Assembly (NCBI GenBank): GCA_964576115.1
Contig: CAZNUA010000012.1
Location: 1 to 61,588, forward strand
Length of the DNA: 61,588 bases
Origin: CAYSYY01 sp964576115 [NCBI: uncultured Gemmatimonadota bacterium]
GTDB taxonomy: Bacteria; Blakebacterota; Blakebacteria; Blakebacterales
Direction of reading: 5' to 3'
The translations under genes were made by a program, and so were the position numbers. The notes beneath the pieces were generated by a model that saw nothing but the letters and a program-made list of their open reading frames with translations, was not told the origin of the DNA and made no database searches. The number at the start of each line of letters is the position of its first letter. Within the stretch, counting starts at the first letter, position 1. This document shows positions 1 to 8,730 of the stretch, one piece after another.

Positions 1-54
1 CAGCAGGGCCGGGCGGTCTTGCTGGGCTCGCACATCATCACCAGGAACCCCTAG
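1..54 (+). CDS. C-terminal end of an upstream gene (partial)
   Basis: The first 54 bases read as an open frame of 17 codons closed by TAG, ending in ...HIITRNP. The start lies outside the window. Its stop is 13 bases before the biotin-carrier gene, so it is probably the preceding gene of the same decarboxylase operon, for example the carboxyltransferase or a small membrane subunit. The residues left are too few to identify it. Confidence 0.5.
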   Translation, partial: QQGRAVLLGSHIITRNP

Positions 55-67
55 GGAGAGTAAGAAG

Positions 68-493
68 GTGAAACTGAAGATCACCGTTCATGGAGTCGCC
101 TACGAGGTCGATGTCGAGGTTCTCGATCCGGGTGACGGCTTCCCTGTTTCCGGTCCTCTGCCGGCTCCGGGTGTCGTCCCGGCCGAAGGGGGCAATCCGG
201 GTCCGGCCGCGCCGGCGGCAGGTCCGCCGACCGTCATGCCGGCGGCCCCGCCAGCCGCGGCTCCGTCCACGGAGCAGGCCGGCGGGCTGGTCACTTCGCC
301 GATCGCGGGTACGGTCATCGAGGTCAAATGCAGTGCGGGTCAGGAGGTCGATCAGGGTCAGGTCCTGCTCGTGATCGAGGCGATGAAGATGAACACTTCG
401 ATCGCCGCTCCGGTCGCCGGGACCGTCAAGAAGTGCACTGTGGCAGCCGGTGATAACGTCCGCGAAGGCGATACCCTGGTCCAGTTCGAGTAG
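68..493 (+). CDS. Biotin carboxyl carrier protein of a sodium-pump decarboxylase
   Basis: This 141-residue protein carries biotin for a carboxyltransferase/decarboxylase. The N-terminal ~25 residues form a short beta region. Residues ~28-68 are a Pro/Ala/Gly-rich flexible linker. Residues ~73-141 are the biotinyl/lipoyl domain with the motif EAMKM, so Lys107 is the probable biotinylation site. Translation starts at GTG, preceded by AGGGAGAGTAAGAAG. The next gene is the membrane beta subunit of this enzyme class, so the pair belongs to a methylmalonyl-CoA, oxaloacetate or glutaconyl-CoA decarboxylase. The substrate cannot be told from these two subunits. The cobalamin adenosyltransferase at 24005 makes methylmalonyl-CoA attractive, but this is inference. 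Confidence 0.88.
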   Translation: MKLKITVHGVAYEVDVEVLDPGDGFPVSGPLPAPGVVPAEGGNPGPAAPAAGPPTVMPAAPPAAAPSTEQAGGLVTSPIAGTVIEVKCSAGQEVDQGQVLLVIEAMKMNTSIAAPVAGTVKKCTVAAGDNVREGDTLVQFE

Positions 494-518
494 AACCTGG
501 CGAGCTGCGGGGGACCCG

Positions 519-1643
519 ATGCAGATCATCCTCGATTTCCTGCACTCAGGTGCAGTCGGAAACTTCACCTGGGGTAACCTGGTGATGCTGGTGGTGGGAG
601 GGGTCTTCATCTGGCTCGCCATCACCCGCGACTACGAACCGCTGCTGCTGGTTCCGATCGGATTCGGGATCCTGGTGGGAAATATCCCCTTCTCGCCGGG
701 GATGAACATCGGGGTCTACGAAGACGGCAGTGTGCTCTCGATCCTCTATCACGGGGTCAGATTCGGCTGGTATCCCCCCCTCATCTTTCTCGGTATCGGG
801 GCCATGCTCGATTTCTCCTGCATGCTCTCCAATCCCCGTCTCATCCTGCTGGGGGCGGCCGCCCAGACAGGTATCTTCCTGACTTTCCTCGGTGCCATCG
901 CCCTGGGTTTCGACCTGAAGCAGGCGGCGGCGATCGGAATCATCGGCGGAGCCGACGGGCCGACCGCCATCTTCCTCTCCTCCCAGCTTGCCCCCGGTTT
1001 CATCGGAGCGATCGCGGTGGCGGCCTATTCCTACATGGCCCTGGTACCGGTCATCCAGCCTCCGATCATCAGGCTCCTGACCACCCGCGCCGAGCGCCGG
1101 ATCCGCATGAAACCATCCCGCCCGGTATCGCGGCGTATCCGGATCATCTTCCCCGTGGTGGGATTTCTGCTGACCGCCTTCGTGGCGCCGGGTTCGATCC
1201 CCCTGCTGGGTATGCTCTTCTTCGGGAATATTCTGAAGGAATCGGGGGTGACGGAGCGGTTGGCGAAAACCGCCCGGACCGCACTCATCGACATCATCAC
1301 CATCGTGCTCGGTTTCGCGGTCGGTACCTCGACCGACGCCAGCCGTTTCCTCACCCCGGAGTCGCTCATGATCTTCGGGCTCGGAGCGGCCTCCTTCTGC
1401 GTGGCTACCGCCGCCGGGGTGCTCTTCGCCAAATTGATGAATGCCGTGGGGCGGGAGCGGGTCAATCCCATCATCGGCGCGGCGGGGGTATCGGCCGTGC
1501 CCGACTCGGCCCGGGTCTGCCAGATGGTCGGAGCCCAGGAGGATCCCGATAACTTCCTGATCATGCACGCCATGGCGCCGAACGTGGCGGGAGTCATCGG
1601 CAGCGCCGTCGCCGCGGGTGTATTCCTGGCCGTTCTGGGCTGA
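519..1643 (+). CDS. Sodium-translocating decarboxylase beta subunit
   Basis: A 374-residue integral membrane protein of the OadB/MmdB/GcdB family, which decarboxylates carboxybiotin and pumps Na+ outward. Hydrophobic segments run along the whole length. Family signatures are visible: GGADGPTAIF (about residues 148-157) and GTSTDASRFLTPESL in the second half, regions that hold the intramembrane Asp residues used for Na+ transport. The reading frame is open from 450, but the ATG at 519 is chosen because it follows GCGGGGGACCCG and starts at the usual family N-terminus. It lies 25 bases after the biotin carrier gene, consistent with one operon. Confidence 0.9.
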   Translation: MQIILDFLHSGAVGNFTWGNLVMLVVGGVFIWLAITRDYEPLLLVPIGFGILVGNIPFSPGMNIGVYEDGSVLSILYHGVRFGWYPPLIFLGIGAMLDFSCMLSNPRLILLGAAAQTGIFLTFLGAIALGFDLKQAAAIGIIGGADGPTAIFLSSQLAPGFIGAIAVAAYSYMALVPVIQPPIIRLLTTRAERRIRMKPSRPVSRRIRIIFPVVGFLLTAFVAPGSIPLLGMLFFGNILKESGVTERLAKTARTALIDIITIVLGFAVGTSTDASRFLTPESLMIFGLGAASFCVATAAGVLFAKLMNAVGRERVNPIIGAAGVSAVPDSARVCQMVGAQEDPDNFLIMHAMAPNVAGVIGSAVAAGVFLAVLG

Positions 1644-1710
1644 GGGCGGTCGGAATGCATCGGCGCTCGAATACCGTCGTCATTGCGGAATGGTGTACTG
1701 AGGAAGGACC

Positions 1711-3372
1711 ATGATCATGCGACACTGTCTGCTTTTGATCGCCGCCGGCATGCTGCTTGCCGGCTGTGGCGGTGCCCCCGGTCCGAGCGACCGTCCCGCT
1801 GACGATCTGCTTTCCCGACCCGATCTGCAGCGGATCGTCGAACTCGGGATCGCCCGAGACGGCGCCGCCCTGGGTGTCTTTCTGAACGATCCCGATCCGG
1901 CTGTACGCAGCCGGGCCGCTTTCACCCTGGCCAGCGTGCAAGATCCCGCCGCCCTCACCGGGCTGCTGCGCCTGCTCGACGACGACGTCCTCTTCGTGCG
2001 GGCCGAGGCCGCTTTCGCAGTGGGGCAACTGAGTGATTCCAGCGCCGCCGGGGCTCTTTTCGAAACCGTCGAGCGGGAGTCGAGCCCGATCGTCAGGCGC
2101 CGCTGCCTCGAAGCGCTCGGCAAGTGCGGCGGGCATCAGGCTCTGCGTCGGCTCGCCGCTCTCGTCGTGGCGCCCGCCCTCGAGCCCGATCTGGCCCTGA
2201 CGATGGCCCGTTTCGGCATGCGGAATATTTTCTCCGAGGAGGCGATCGACTACCTGGCCGGGGCTCTCACCGCCGACGATCCCCGGCTGCGCCGCAATGC
2301 CGCCTACTTCTTCGGCCGGATGGCGAATACCGCCATCTGGGAACGCGTCAGCAGCCAGGTGCGGGGAGCGCTCGATCGGCTCACCGTTGAAGACCCGGCC
2401 GCACTGTACCTGGTCCAGGCACTCGGGCGGCTGGGCGCGGTCGAAGATGTCGACCGGCTGCTGGCCGCCCTGCGTTCGGCGAGCGACTGGCGGGTTCGTT
2501 CCAATGCCGCCGCCGCCCTCGGCCCGCTCACCGACACCGAACGGGTGCGGCGAACCCTGCTGGCGGCCTGCGAGGATCCCTCACTCCACGTCGCCGTCTC
2601 GGCCGCCCGCTCGCTCGCAGGAGCGGCGGAGCGGATGACCGGGGGCGAGATCGACATTCTCGCCGCCCGGGTGGAGGCCCTCAACGATCCCTGGCAGGTG
2701 GCGGCCGAGTGGCTGACACTGCTCGTCGGCGCCGATCGGGCCGACACCGTGCGGTATTGGCGTGACGCCCAGCCCGACGACGCCGAACGGGCCCGCGCCC
2801 GGGCCGAGCGGGCTCTCGAGCCGCCCACCCGGCGGCCTCCCCGCCGTCCGCAAACCCCGGAGGAAGCGGAAACCGGACCGCCGCCGGTTCCGCCGCTGGA
2901 CTGGGATTACCTGGCCGGGATGGGGCCCGAGCCCCGGCTCGAGCTGGTCACCGACCGGGGTAGGATCCTCATCATCCTGCAGACCTCCGAGGCCCCGCTG
3001 ACCGTCCAGACGATCCTGCAGCTGGCCGACGGCGGCTTCTACGACGGCGTCGCCTTCCACCGCGTCGTACCCAATTTCGTGGTCCAGGGAGGGGATACCG
3101 GCGACCGGGATTCACCCGGTGCTCCGGCCGATCCCCTTCGCAGCGAGTTCACCCGCCTGCCCTACGAGCGGGGGGTGATCGGCATGGCCAGTTCGGGCAA
3201 GGATACCGAGGGTTCGCAGTTCTTCATCACTCACAGCATGCAGCCGCACCTTGACGGCCGCTATACCGCCTTCGGATATGTCGTTGAGGGAATGGATGTC
3301 GTCGATACACTCTATGAGGGTGATCGCATCGTTACGGCCCGCAGCCGGGCGGGGCGGTCGCACCGCCATTGA
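1711..3372 (+). CDS. Lipoprotein with HEAT repeats fused to a cyclophilin-type peptidyl-prolyl isomerase
   Basis: A 553-residue predicted lipoprotein. The N-terminus is a signal peptide ending in a lipobox (LLAGC, Cys about residue 19). Residues ~25-370 are helical HEAT-like repeats with the recurring pattern of paired helices (for example DPAVRSRAAFTLASV, DDVLFVRAEAAFAVGQL). A Pro/Arg-rich linker at ~372-395 leads to a cyclophilin domain at ~405-553 with FHRVVPNFVVQGGD, GSQFFITHS and the GRYTAFGYV core. The enzyme would catalyse proline isomerisation in the periplasm or at the outer membrane. GAGGAAGGACC precedes the ATG; an alternative start is the second ATG at 1717. The combination suggests a folding helper with a protein-binding solenoid. 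Confidence 0.85.
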   Translation: MIMRHCLLLIAAGMLLAGCGGAPGPSDRPADDLLSRPDLQRIVELGIARDGAALGVFLNDPDPAVRSRAAFTLASVQDPAALTGLLRLLDDDVLFVRAEAAFAVGQLSDSSAAGALFETVERESSPIVRRRCLEALGKCGGHQALRRLAALVVAPALEPDLALTMARFGMRNIFSEEAIDYLAGALTADDPRLRRNAAYFFGRMANTAIWERVSSQVRGALDRLTVEDPAALYLVQALGRLGAVEDVDRLLAALRSASDWRVRSNAAAALGPLTDTERVRRTLLAACEDPSLHVAVSAARSLAGAAERMTGGEIDILAARVEALNDPWQVAAEWLTLLVGADRADTVRYWRDAQPDDAERARARAERALEPPTRRPPRRPQTPEEAETGPPPVPPLDWDYLAGMGPEPRLELVTDRGRILIILQTSEAPLTVQTILQLADGGFYDGVAFHRVVPNFVVQGGDTGDRDSPGAPADPLRSEFTRLPYERGVIGMASSGKDTEGSQFFITHSMQPHLDGRYTAFGYVVEGMDVVDTLYEGDRIVTARSRAGRSHRH

Positions 3373-3400
3373 GAGGACTCAGCCGGGGGGATAACGCCAG

Positions 3401-5071
3401 ATGGATGACAGAGCGAAGACAGTCGTCGGAACCGGGACCGTACTGCTTGCCGTCGCCCTCATTGCGGTCGCCGGGTGCGGCCGGGGCCCGGAGAGGATGG
3501 AGGGTGAGATGTCAGTGAGCGAGCGCGTGGACCAGTATATCGGCTTTCGTCTCGAAACCGATTTGAGCACACTGAGCGATGACCAGCGGGAGCTGCTGGG
3601 ACTTCTCCTCGAAGCCGCCGAAGCGATGGATGAGATCTTCTGGGCCCAGTCGTACGGTCCGCGGGCCGACCTCATGGCCGGTGTGCGCGATCGTCACCTG
3701 CGTACCTACATCGATATCAACTACGGGCCGTGGGACCGTCTGGCGGGGGACGAACCCTTCATGGAGGGTTTCGGGCCCAAACCGCCGGGGGCGCAGTTTT
3801 ATCCCGAGGACATGACCCGGGAGGAGTTCGAGGCCGCCGCGGAGGAGGAACCCGAACTGCGCAGCCTCTATACCGTCGTCCGGCGCGATACCGACGGTGC
3901 TCTCACGGCCGTTCCCTATCACGAGGTCTGGCCCGAACCGACCGCCCGGGCGGCGCGGCTGTTACGGGAAGCGGCCGAGCTGGCCGAGGATCCCGGTTTC
4001 CGGCGCTATCTCGAACTGCGGGCAACAGCGCTCGAGACCGATGACTATCAAGCCAGCGATTTCGCCTGGATGGAGATGAAGGACAACCGTATCGACGTGG
4101 TGATCGGTCCCATCGAGACCTACGAGGACCAGCTCTTCGGCGCCAAAGCCGCGCACGAGTGCTTCGTGCTGGTCAAGGACATGGAGTGGAGCGGGCGGCT
4201 CGAACGCTATACCGCCCTTCTGCCGGACCTGCAGCGGGCCCTGCCGGTGGACCCGCGCTACAAGCAGGAAACGCCGGGCCGGGATTCGGACCTCAATGCC
4301 TACGATGCCGTCTACTACGCCGGGGATGCCAACGCCGGTTCGAAGACGATCGCCATCAATCTGCCCAACGATCCGGTCGTCCAGCTCGAAAAAGGCGCTC
4401 GTCGCCTGCAGCTCAAGAACGCCATGCGGGCCAAGTTCGAAATGATCCTGGTTCCGATCGTGGAGATGCTCATCACCCCCGGGCAGCGCCGCAACGTCAC
4501 CTTCGACGCCTTTTTTACCAATACAATGTTCCACGAAGTGGCCCACGGGTTGGGGATCAAGAATACCCTGACCGGGCGTGGGACGGTACGCGAGGCTCTG
4601 CAGGATCTGGCTTCCTCGCTCGAAGAGGGGAAAGCCGATATCGTCGGGTTGTGGGCCGTGACCCGGCTGCACGAAGCCGGCGAACTGGGCGAGGCGGCCC
4701 TGCTGGATAACTACGTGACTTTCATCGCCGGTATCTTCCGCTCGATCCGCTTCGGTGCCTCGAGCGCGCACGGCCGGGCCAACCTGGCCCGCTTCGCGTT
4801 CTTCCGGGAAATGGGGGCCTTCACCCGCGACGAGGAAACGGGGACCTACACGATCGATTTCGATCGTGCCAGAGAGGCCACCGAAACGCTCGCCAACCGC
4901 ATCCTGACCATCCAGGGGGATGGCGACTACGACGCGGCCGCCGAGTTCATGGCCCGCTACGCCGTGATGGATCCCGACCTCGAGGCCGATCTGGAGCGCC
5001 TGGCCGGGGCCGGGATTCCGGTCGATATCGTCTTCGAACAGGGCCGCGACGTGCTCGGTCTCGAACGATGA
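3401..5071 (+). CDS. M49-like (dipeptidyl peptidase III-related) zinc peptidase lipoprotein
   Basis: A 556-residue protein with a signal peptide and lipobox (AVAGC). The core has a zinc site HEVAHG at about residues 378-383 and a downstream LEEGKAD motif at ~407-413, which matches the EExxxAD third-ligand motif of the M49-related group. M49 proper uses HExxxH, while this protein has HExxH as in the bacterial M49-like branch. It would be a membrane-anchored peptidase acting in the envelope. It follows the cyclophilin lipoprotein by 28 bases and precedes a DUF481 barrel, suggesting an envelope-related cluster. The substrate is unknown. Confidence 0.75.
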   Translation: MDDRAKTVVGTGTVLLAVALIAVAGCGRGPERMEGEMSVSERVDQYIGFRLETDLSTLSDDQRELLGLLLEAAEAMDEIFWAQSYGPRADLMAGVRDRHLRTYIDINYGPWDRLAGDEPFMEGFGPKPPGAQFYPEDMTREEFEAAAEEEPELRSLYTVVRRDTDGALTAVPYHEVWPEPTARAARLLREAAELAEDPGFRRYLELRATALETDDYQASDFAWMEMKDNRIDVVIGPIETYEDQLFGAKAAHECFVLVKDMEWSGRLERYTALLPDLQRALPVDPRYKQETPGRDSDLNAYDAVYYAGDANAGSKTIAINLPNDPVVQLEKGARRLQLKNAMRAKFEMILVPIVEMLITPGQRRNVTFDAFFTNTMFHEVAHGLGIKNTLTGRGTVREALQDLASSLEEGKADIVGLWAVTRLHEAGELGEAALLDNYVTFIAGIFRSIRFGASSAHGRANLARFAFFREMGAFTRDEETGTYTIDFDRAREATETLANRILTIQGDGDYDAAAEFMARYAVMDPDLEADLERLAGAGIPVDIVFEQGRDVLGLER

Positions 5072-5149
5072 ATCAGGGCTCACAGGAGAGCCGACCGCAG
5101 ACGCTCCGCATACCCCCCGGTACCTGCCACAAGGCAAAGGACCCATCCC

Positions 5150-5995
5150 ATGTCGAAACGTGCCTGCCTGCTGTTTTTGCCTGTTCTGTTTCTCGCCGGC
5201 CGTCATGACGCCGCCGCGCAGGAGAAGATCTGGAAAGATGTGGCCGAGTTCAGCTATGTCGTAACGGGCGGCAATGCCAGCTCGGCCACTCTCGGGTTCA
5301 CCAACAAGCTCACCTGGGACCTGGACGGAACCGCTCTGGTTCTCAACATCGGTGCCATCCGGGCCGAGAGTACGACCCGGGAACGCATCGTCACCGCCGC
5401 CGGACCGCCGCCCGCGGTGAGCGAGATATCCGATACGCGTCTGACCGCCGAGAGCTATCGAACCGGTCTGACCCTGGATCGCGATATCTCGGCCAGGATG
5501 TTCCTCTACGCCGGGGCGGGCTGGAAGCGGAACCGTTTCTCGGGTATCGAGAACCAGTTCTCGGCCGCCGGCGGGATCGGTACTACCTGGATCGATGAAG
5601 AAGGACACAGCTTCAAGAGCGAGTACGCGGCGACCTGGACCAGCCAGGAGGATGTGGTCCCCGGTCCCGAGGGAACCCGCTCCTTCGCCGGAGCCCGTCT
5701 GACCTGGAGCTACCTGATCCAGCTCTCCGAAAGTACGACCTATACCAACGATCTGGCGGTGGACGAGAACCTCAAGGACACCGTCGACCTGCGGGCCGAC
5801 ATGATCAACTCGCTGCAGGTGGCAATGAGCCGGAGCCTGGCCCTGAAGGTGAGCCTGCAGCTTCTCTTCGACAATCAGCCGGCGTTTGCGAACGCCGACG
5901 ATCCCGACGGCCTGCTGGGCGCGGGCGAGACGGTCCGGGTGGAGCTGGAGAAGCTGGATACGATATTTACCGTATCCCTGGTGGTAAATTTTTAA
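5150..5995 (+). CDS. DUF481-family outer membrane beta-barrel protein
   Basis: A 281-residue exported protein. A signal peptide (residues 1-24, ending AAAQ) is followed by alternating beta-strand sequence and a C-terminal strand ending VSLVVNF, as in outer-membrane barrels. The pattern resembles DUF481 (YdiY-like salt-induced outer membrane proteins), including a Tyr-rich strand organisation such as RMFLYAGAGWKRN. Function in this family is not established. It closes a run of three envelope genes; its stop is one base from the convergent photolyase stop. Confidence 0.7.
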   Translation: MSKRACLLFLPVLFLAGRHDAAAQEKIWKDVAEFSYVVTGGNASSATLGFTNKLTWDLDGTALVLNIGAIRAESTTRERIVTAAGPPPAVSEISDTRLTAESYRTGLTLDRDISARMFLYAGAGWKRNRFSGIENQFSAAGGIGTTWIDEEGHSFKSEYAATWTSQEDVVPGPEGTRSFAGARLTWSYLIQLSESTTYTNDLAVDENLKDTVDLRADMINSLQVAMSRSLALKVSLQLLFDNQPAFANADDPDGLLGAGETVRVELEKLDTIFTVSLVVNF

Positions 5996-5996
5996 C

Positions 5997-7394
5997 TCAG
6001 CTGTTTCCGGTCAGGGCCTCGATGCGGGCGATATAGGCGGCTGAGTCGAACTTGCGCGACGTACTCGCATAGGTCATCGAACGTACCTTGCCGAACACCT
6101 CGCGCTCGGGCCAGGGCCGGTCGTGCCGGCCTCCGATCGCCCAGGCGATATTGGCGTAGCCGTTGGGATCGCGTCCGTCGAGCAGGTAGCGGTCGTTCAG
6201 GGTCACGGCCGTCTGGTGCGCCTCGCGCGGAGTGCGCGACCAGTGCAGGATTTTCTTGGCCCAGTACATCCGTATGTAGCCGTGCATGAAGCCGGTGTGG
6301 ACCATTTCCTTCTGGGCCGCATTCCAGAGCGGATCGTGAGTTCGGGCCGCTTCGAATTCTTCGAAGGAATACAGGTGTGGGCGGGGGTCACCGGCGTGCT
6401 CGGCCAGGGTGGCCAGCCCCCAGGCGGGAAGTCCCTCGTAGCGATCGTAGTCGGGATTGCGGGCAACGTAATTAACGGCCAGTTCGCGGCGTACGATCAA
6501 TTCTTCGAGGTACGCCTCACGAGCATCGGAGGGCACCTCGGCTTCGTTGACCCGCAGGACGATCTGCAGCGGCCCGAGCTGTCCGAAGTGCAGCCAGGGC
6601 GAGAGCCGGCTGGTGCCGTCGGGGTGTTCGGGGTGGCGGCGGCGGGCGTCGTAACGGGCCAGGCGGTTGGCGATGAAGTCGTCCAGTTCGGCCAGGCCGG
6701 CCCGGGTTCCGGCCCGCATTCCGGCCAGACGGCCCGAGGCGGTGTCGATTTTCAGGCGGGCGAGCAGGCGGTCGACGTCGAATTCTTCCCCCCGGGGTCG
6801 CTCGGGCCCGGGCAGGCGCCGGTGCACGTCGGGATCGGGCGCCGCGACCACGAACCGTTCCAGCTCCCGGGTGATCTTGGGGCGCAAGGTGCGGGCGGCG
6901 TACTCTTCTTTGCCGAACAGGGCCGAGGGGATGAGGACGTCGGCATCCACGGTCACGAAGGGTACCTCCAGCTCGGCCGGAGCGGCCGTGCGCCACGCCT
7001 CCGGTTCGCGCAGCGGATTCTCGTCCCCGACAACCAGGGCGGCTTGCAGCTCCCGGGCCACGGCTCCCACATCACCTTCTGCACCGATCCGCAGCAGGAA
7101 AGCGGCTCCCCGGGCTTCGGCATCGTTGGCGGTCTCGGCCAGCCCCTCGAGCATGAAGGCGTAATGCCGCTCGGTGGCGTGCGGGAAGGAGGGTTCGAGA
7201 CGGAAGAGAACGACCAGCGGGATCCCGAGCGTGTTGGCGATGAGCACGGCGGTATTGAAGGCTTCGTTCCCCCGGGCCCGCTGAGCCCGCTGCATCCAGT
7301 AAAGAACGACCTTCCCCTCGCGGCGGAGAGGAAGGTCGTTGCGGAAACGCAGGCGGGGATTGGTCGTGAGCCGGTTCAGCAGCTCGTCAGGCAT
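5997..7394 (-). CDS. phr: Class II deoxyribodipyrimidine photolyase
   Basis: A 465-residue flavoprotein that repairs UV pyrimidine dimers in blue light. The N-terminal antenna domain has the class II signature VVLYWMQRAQRARGNEAFN and RHYAFMLEGL. The C-terminal FAD domain has GTSRLSPWLHFGQ, LIVRRELAVNY and the strongly class II segment HTGFMHGYIRMYWAKKIL. The reading frame extends to 7427, but the ATG at 7394 gives the usual N-terminus and overlaps the stop of the upstream reductase by 8 bases (ATGCCTGA), implying translational coupling. Confidence 0.92.
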   Translation of the reverse strand: MPDELLNRLTTNPRLRFRNDLPLRREGKVVLYWMQRAQRARGNEAFNTAVLIANTLGIPLVVLFRLEPSFPHATERHYAFMLEGLAETANDAEARGAAFLLRIGAEGDVGAVARELQAALVVGDENPLREPEAWRTAAPAELEVPFVTVDADVLIPSALFGKEEYAARTLRPKITRELERFVVAAPDPDVHRRLPGPERPRGEEFDVDRLLARLKIDTASGRLAGMRAGTRAGLAELDDFIANRLARYDARRRHPEHPDGTSRLSPWLHFGQLGPLQIVLRVNEAEVPSDAREAYLEELIVRRELAVNYVARNPDYDRYEGLPAWGLATLAEHAGDPRPHLYSFEEFEAARTHDPLWNAAQKEMVHTGFMHGYIRMYWAKKILHWSRTPREAHQTAVTLNDRYLLDGRDPNGYANIAWAIGGRHDRPWPEREVFGKVRSMTYASTSRKFDSAAYIARIEALTGNS

Positions 7395-8616
7395 AGATCG
7401 TCTGCAGTTCGGCGATCCGCTCGGCAATGTTCACCGTATTCGCGCAGCGGGCGGTGCAGCTCCGGCAGGCCGCACAGCTCTCGATCCCCCGTCCCGGTTC
7501 GATCTCGGTCAGGGTTTCGCGCGCCTGTTCGAAATTAGTGTACGCGGCGGCGTACATGTGAACCCGCATCAGGCTCGGGATATCGGCCTGGCCCGGGCAG
7601 GTCGCCAGACACTGCTCGCACTGCAGGCAGAAACCCAGCTCGTTGCGGATCCGGTTGTCGTCGAGGAACTGCTGCTCCTGCTCGGTCAGAGCGGGGTCGA
7701 GGGCGACACTGAAGTTCTGTTCCAGCTGCTCGTAGGTGGTATACCCCGGGATGGCGGTGCCGATGAACTCGTGTCCCAGCGCCCATTTGAGGACGGCCTT
7801 GTGCATGACCTCGGTGGGGTAAGTGGTCCGGCCCTCGGCGGGAACGTTGCGGCGGGCCAGATCGCGCACGCACTGCGTTTTCATGGCCACGATCCCGATC
7901 CCGGCCGCTGCGGCCTCCTGCATGGCGGCGGCGAGATCAGCCTGGCCCTCGAAAGCAAAGTTGAAGGACGAAAGGATGACATCGACCCCGCCGGCTTCGA
8001 CTGCGGCCCTGATGCAGGCAGCCATGTTCCGGTGCGTACTGAAGCCGGTAAAGCGGGCCTTGCCCTGTTCCTTGATCCGGGCCATGCCTTCCTGGAAGCC
8101 GGCATTGGAGATGTCGGCCGGATCCTGAATGGCATGCATGTACAGGATCTCGACGTGATCGGTGCCCAGGCGCTCGAGGCTCTGATCGCTGTGCTCGATG
8201 AAAGCTGCGGCGATCTGGTCGGGGGTCATGCCCCGCCGGGTGCGGGAGTGCAGGATCTTGGTGGCGATGACGGTCTCGTCCCGCACGCCCATCTCGCGCA
8301 GTGTGGCTCCAACCACTTCCTCGTTCCGGCCGCCCATATAGCTGGCGGCGGTGTCGAAGAACCGCACCCCCATCTCCCGGGAGCGGCGGATCAGATTGGC
8401 ATCGTCGGTGTTCATCACCCCCATGCTGACGATCGGCAGTTCGAAACCGGTCCGTCCGAGGGTGCGGGTGACGGCCTCGCCGGTCTGGACGGCGGTCCTT
8501 TTCGGCGCCGTATCGGCATCGAGCCGGCCCGGCAGGCCGGCCAGTCCGGCGGCGGCTGCACCGGTGGCGGCGGTGGCGAGGAATTCTCTTCGGCTGCGAC
8601 TCATTTCGGCTGACAC
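7387..8616 (-). CDS. Tat-exported aldo/keto reductase with C-terminal ferredoxin-type cysteine motifs
   Basis: A 409-residue protein. The N-terminus carries a twin-arginine motif (SRREFL) followed by an Ala/Gly-rich hydrophobic stretch, so export through Tat is likely. The middle ~280 residues are an aldo/keto reductase barrel (SMGVMNTDDANLIRRS, GVRFFDTAASYM, ILYMHAIQD). The C-terminus has two cysteine clusters, CLQCEQCLATCP and CAACRSCTARC, that fit a pair of iron-sulfur sites. The GTG at 8616 is chosen because GGGAGGGTAGGAAC lies at ideal spacing; the ATG at 8604 would be 12 bases further. Its natural substrate is unknown. Confidence 0.82.
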   Translation of the reverse strand: MSAEMSRSRREFLATAATGAAAAGLAGLPGRLDADTAPKRTAVQTGEAVTRTLGRTGFELPIVSMGVMNTDDANLIRRSREMGVRFFDTAASYMGGRNEEVVGATLREMGVRDETVIATKILHSRTRRGMTPDQIAAAFIEHSDQSLERLGTDHVEILYMHAIQDPADISNAGFQEGMARIKEQGKARFTGFSTHRNMAACIRAAVEAGGVDVILSSFNFAFEGQADLAAAMQEAAAAGIGIVAMKTQCVRDLARRNVPAEGRTTYPTEVMHKAVLKWALGHEFIGTAIPGYTTYEQLEQNFSVALDPALTEQEQQFLDDNRIRNELGFCLQCEQCLATCPGQADIPSLMRVHMYAAAYTNFEQARETLTEIEPGRGIESCAACRSCTARCANTVNIAERIAELQTIYA

Positions 8617-8717
8617 GTTCCTACCCTCCCTGGCAGTTCGGTGCTCTCGTCTTCCCCTTGCCGGGGCCGCTGCCCCGATCCGGTCGTACCTGTATAGCGT
8701 ATACCGGCTGCCGGGTC

Positions 8718-8723
8718 TATACT
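8718..8723 (+). promoter_or_regulatory. Putative -10 box giving a leaderless start
   Basis: TATACT stands alone in GC-rich sequence, 7 bases upstream of the enoyl-CoA hydratase ATG. No Shine-Dalgarno sequence fits between. The -35 region is not convincing. Confidence 0.5.
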
Positions 8724-8730
8724 TCATCGC

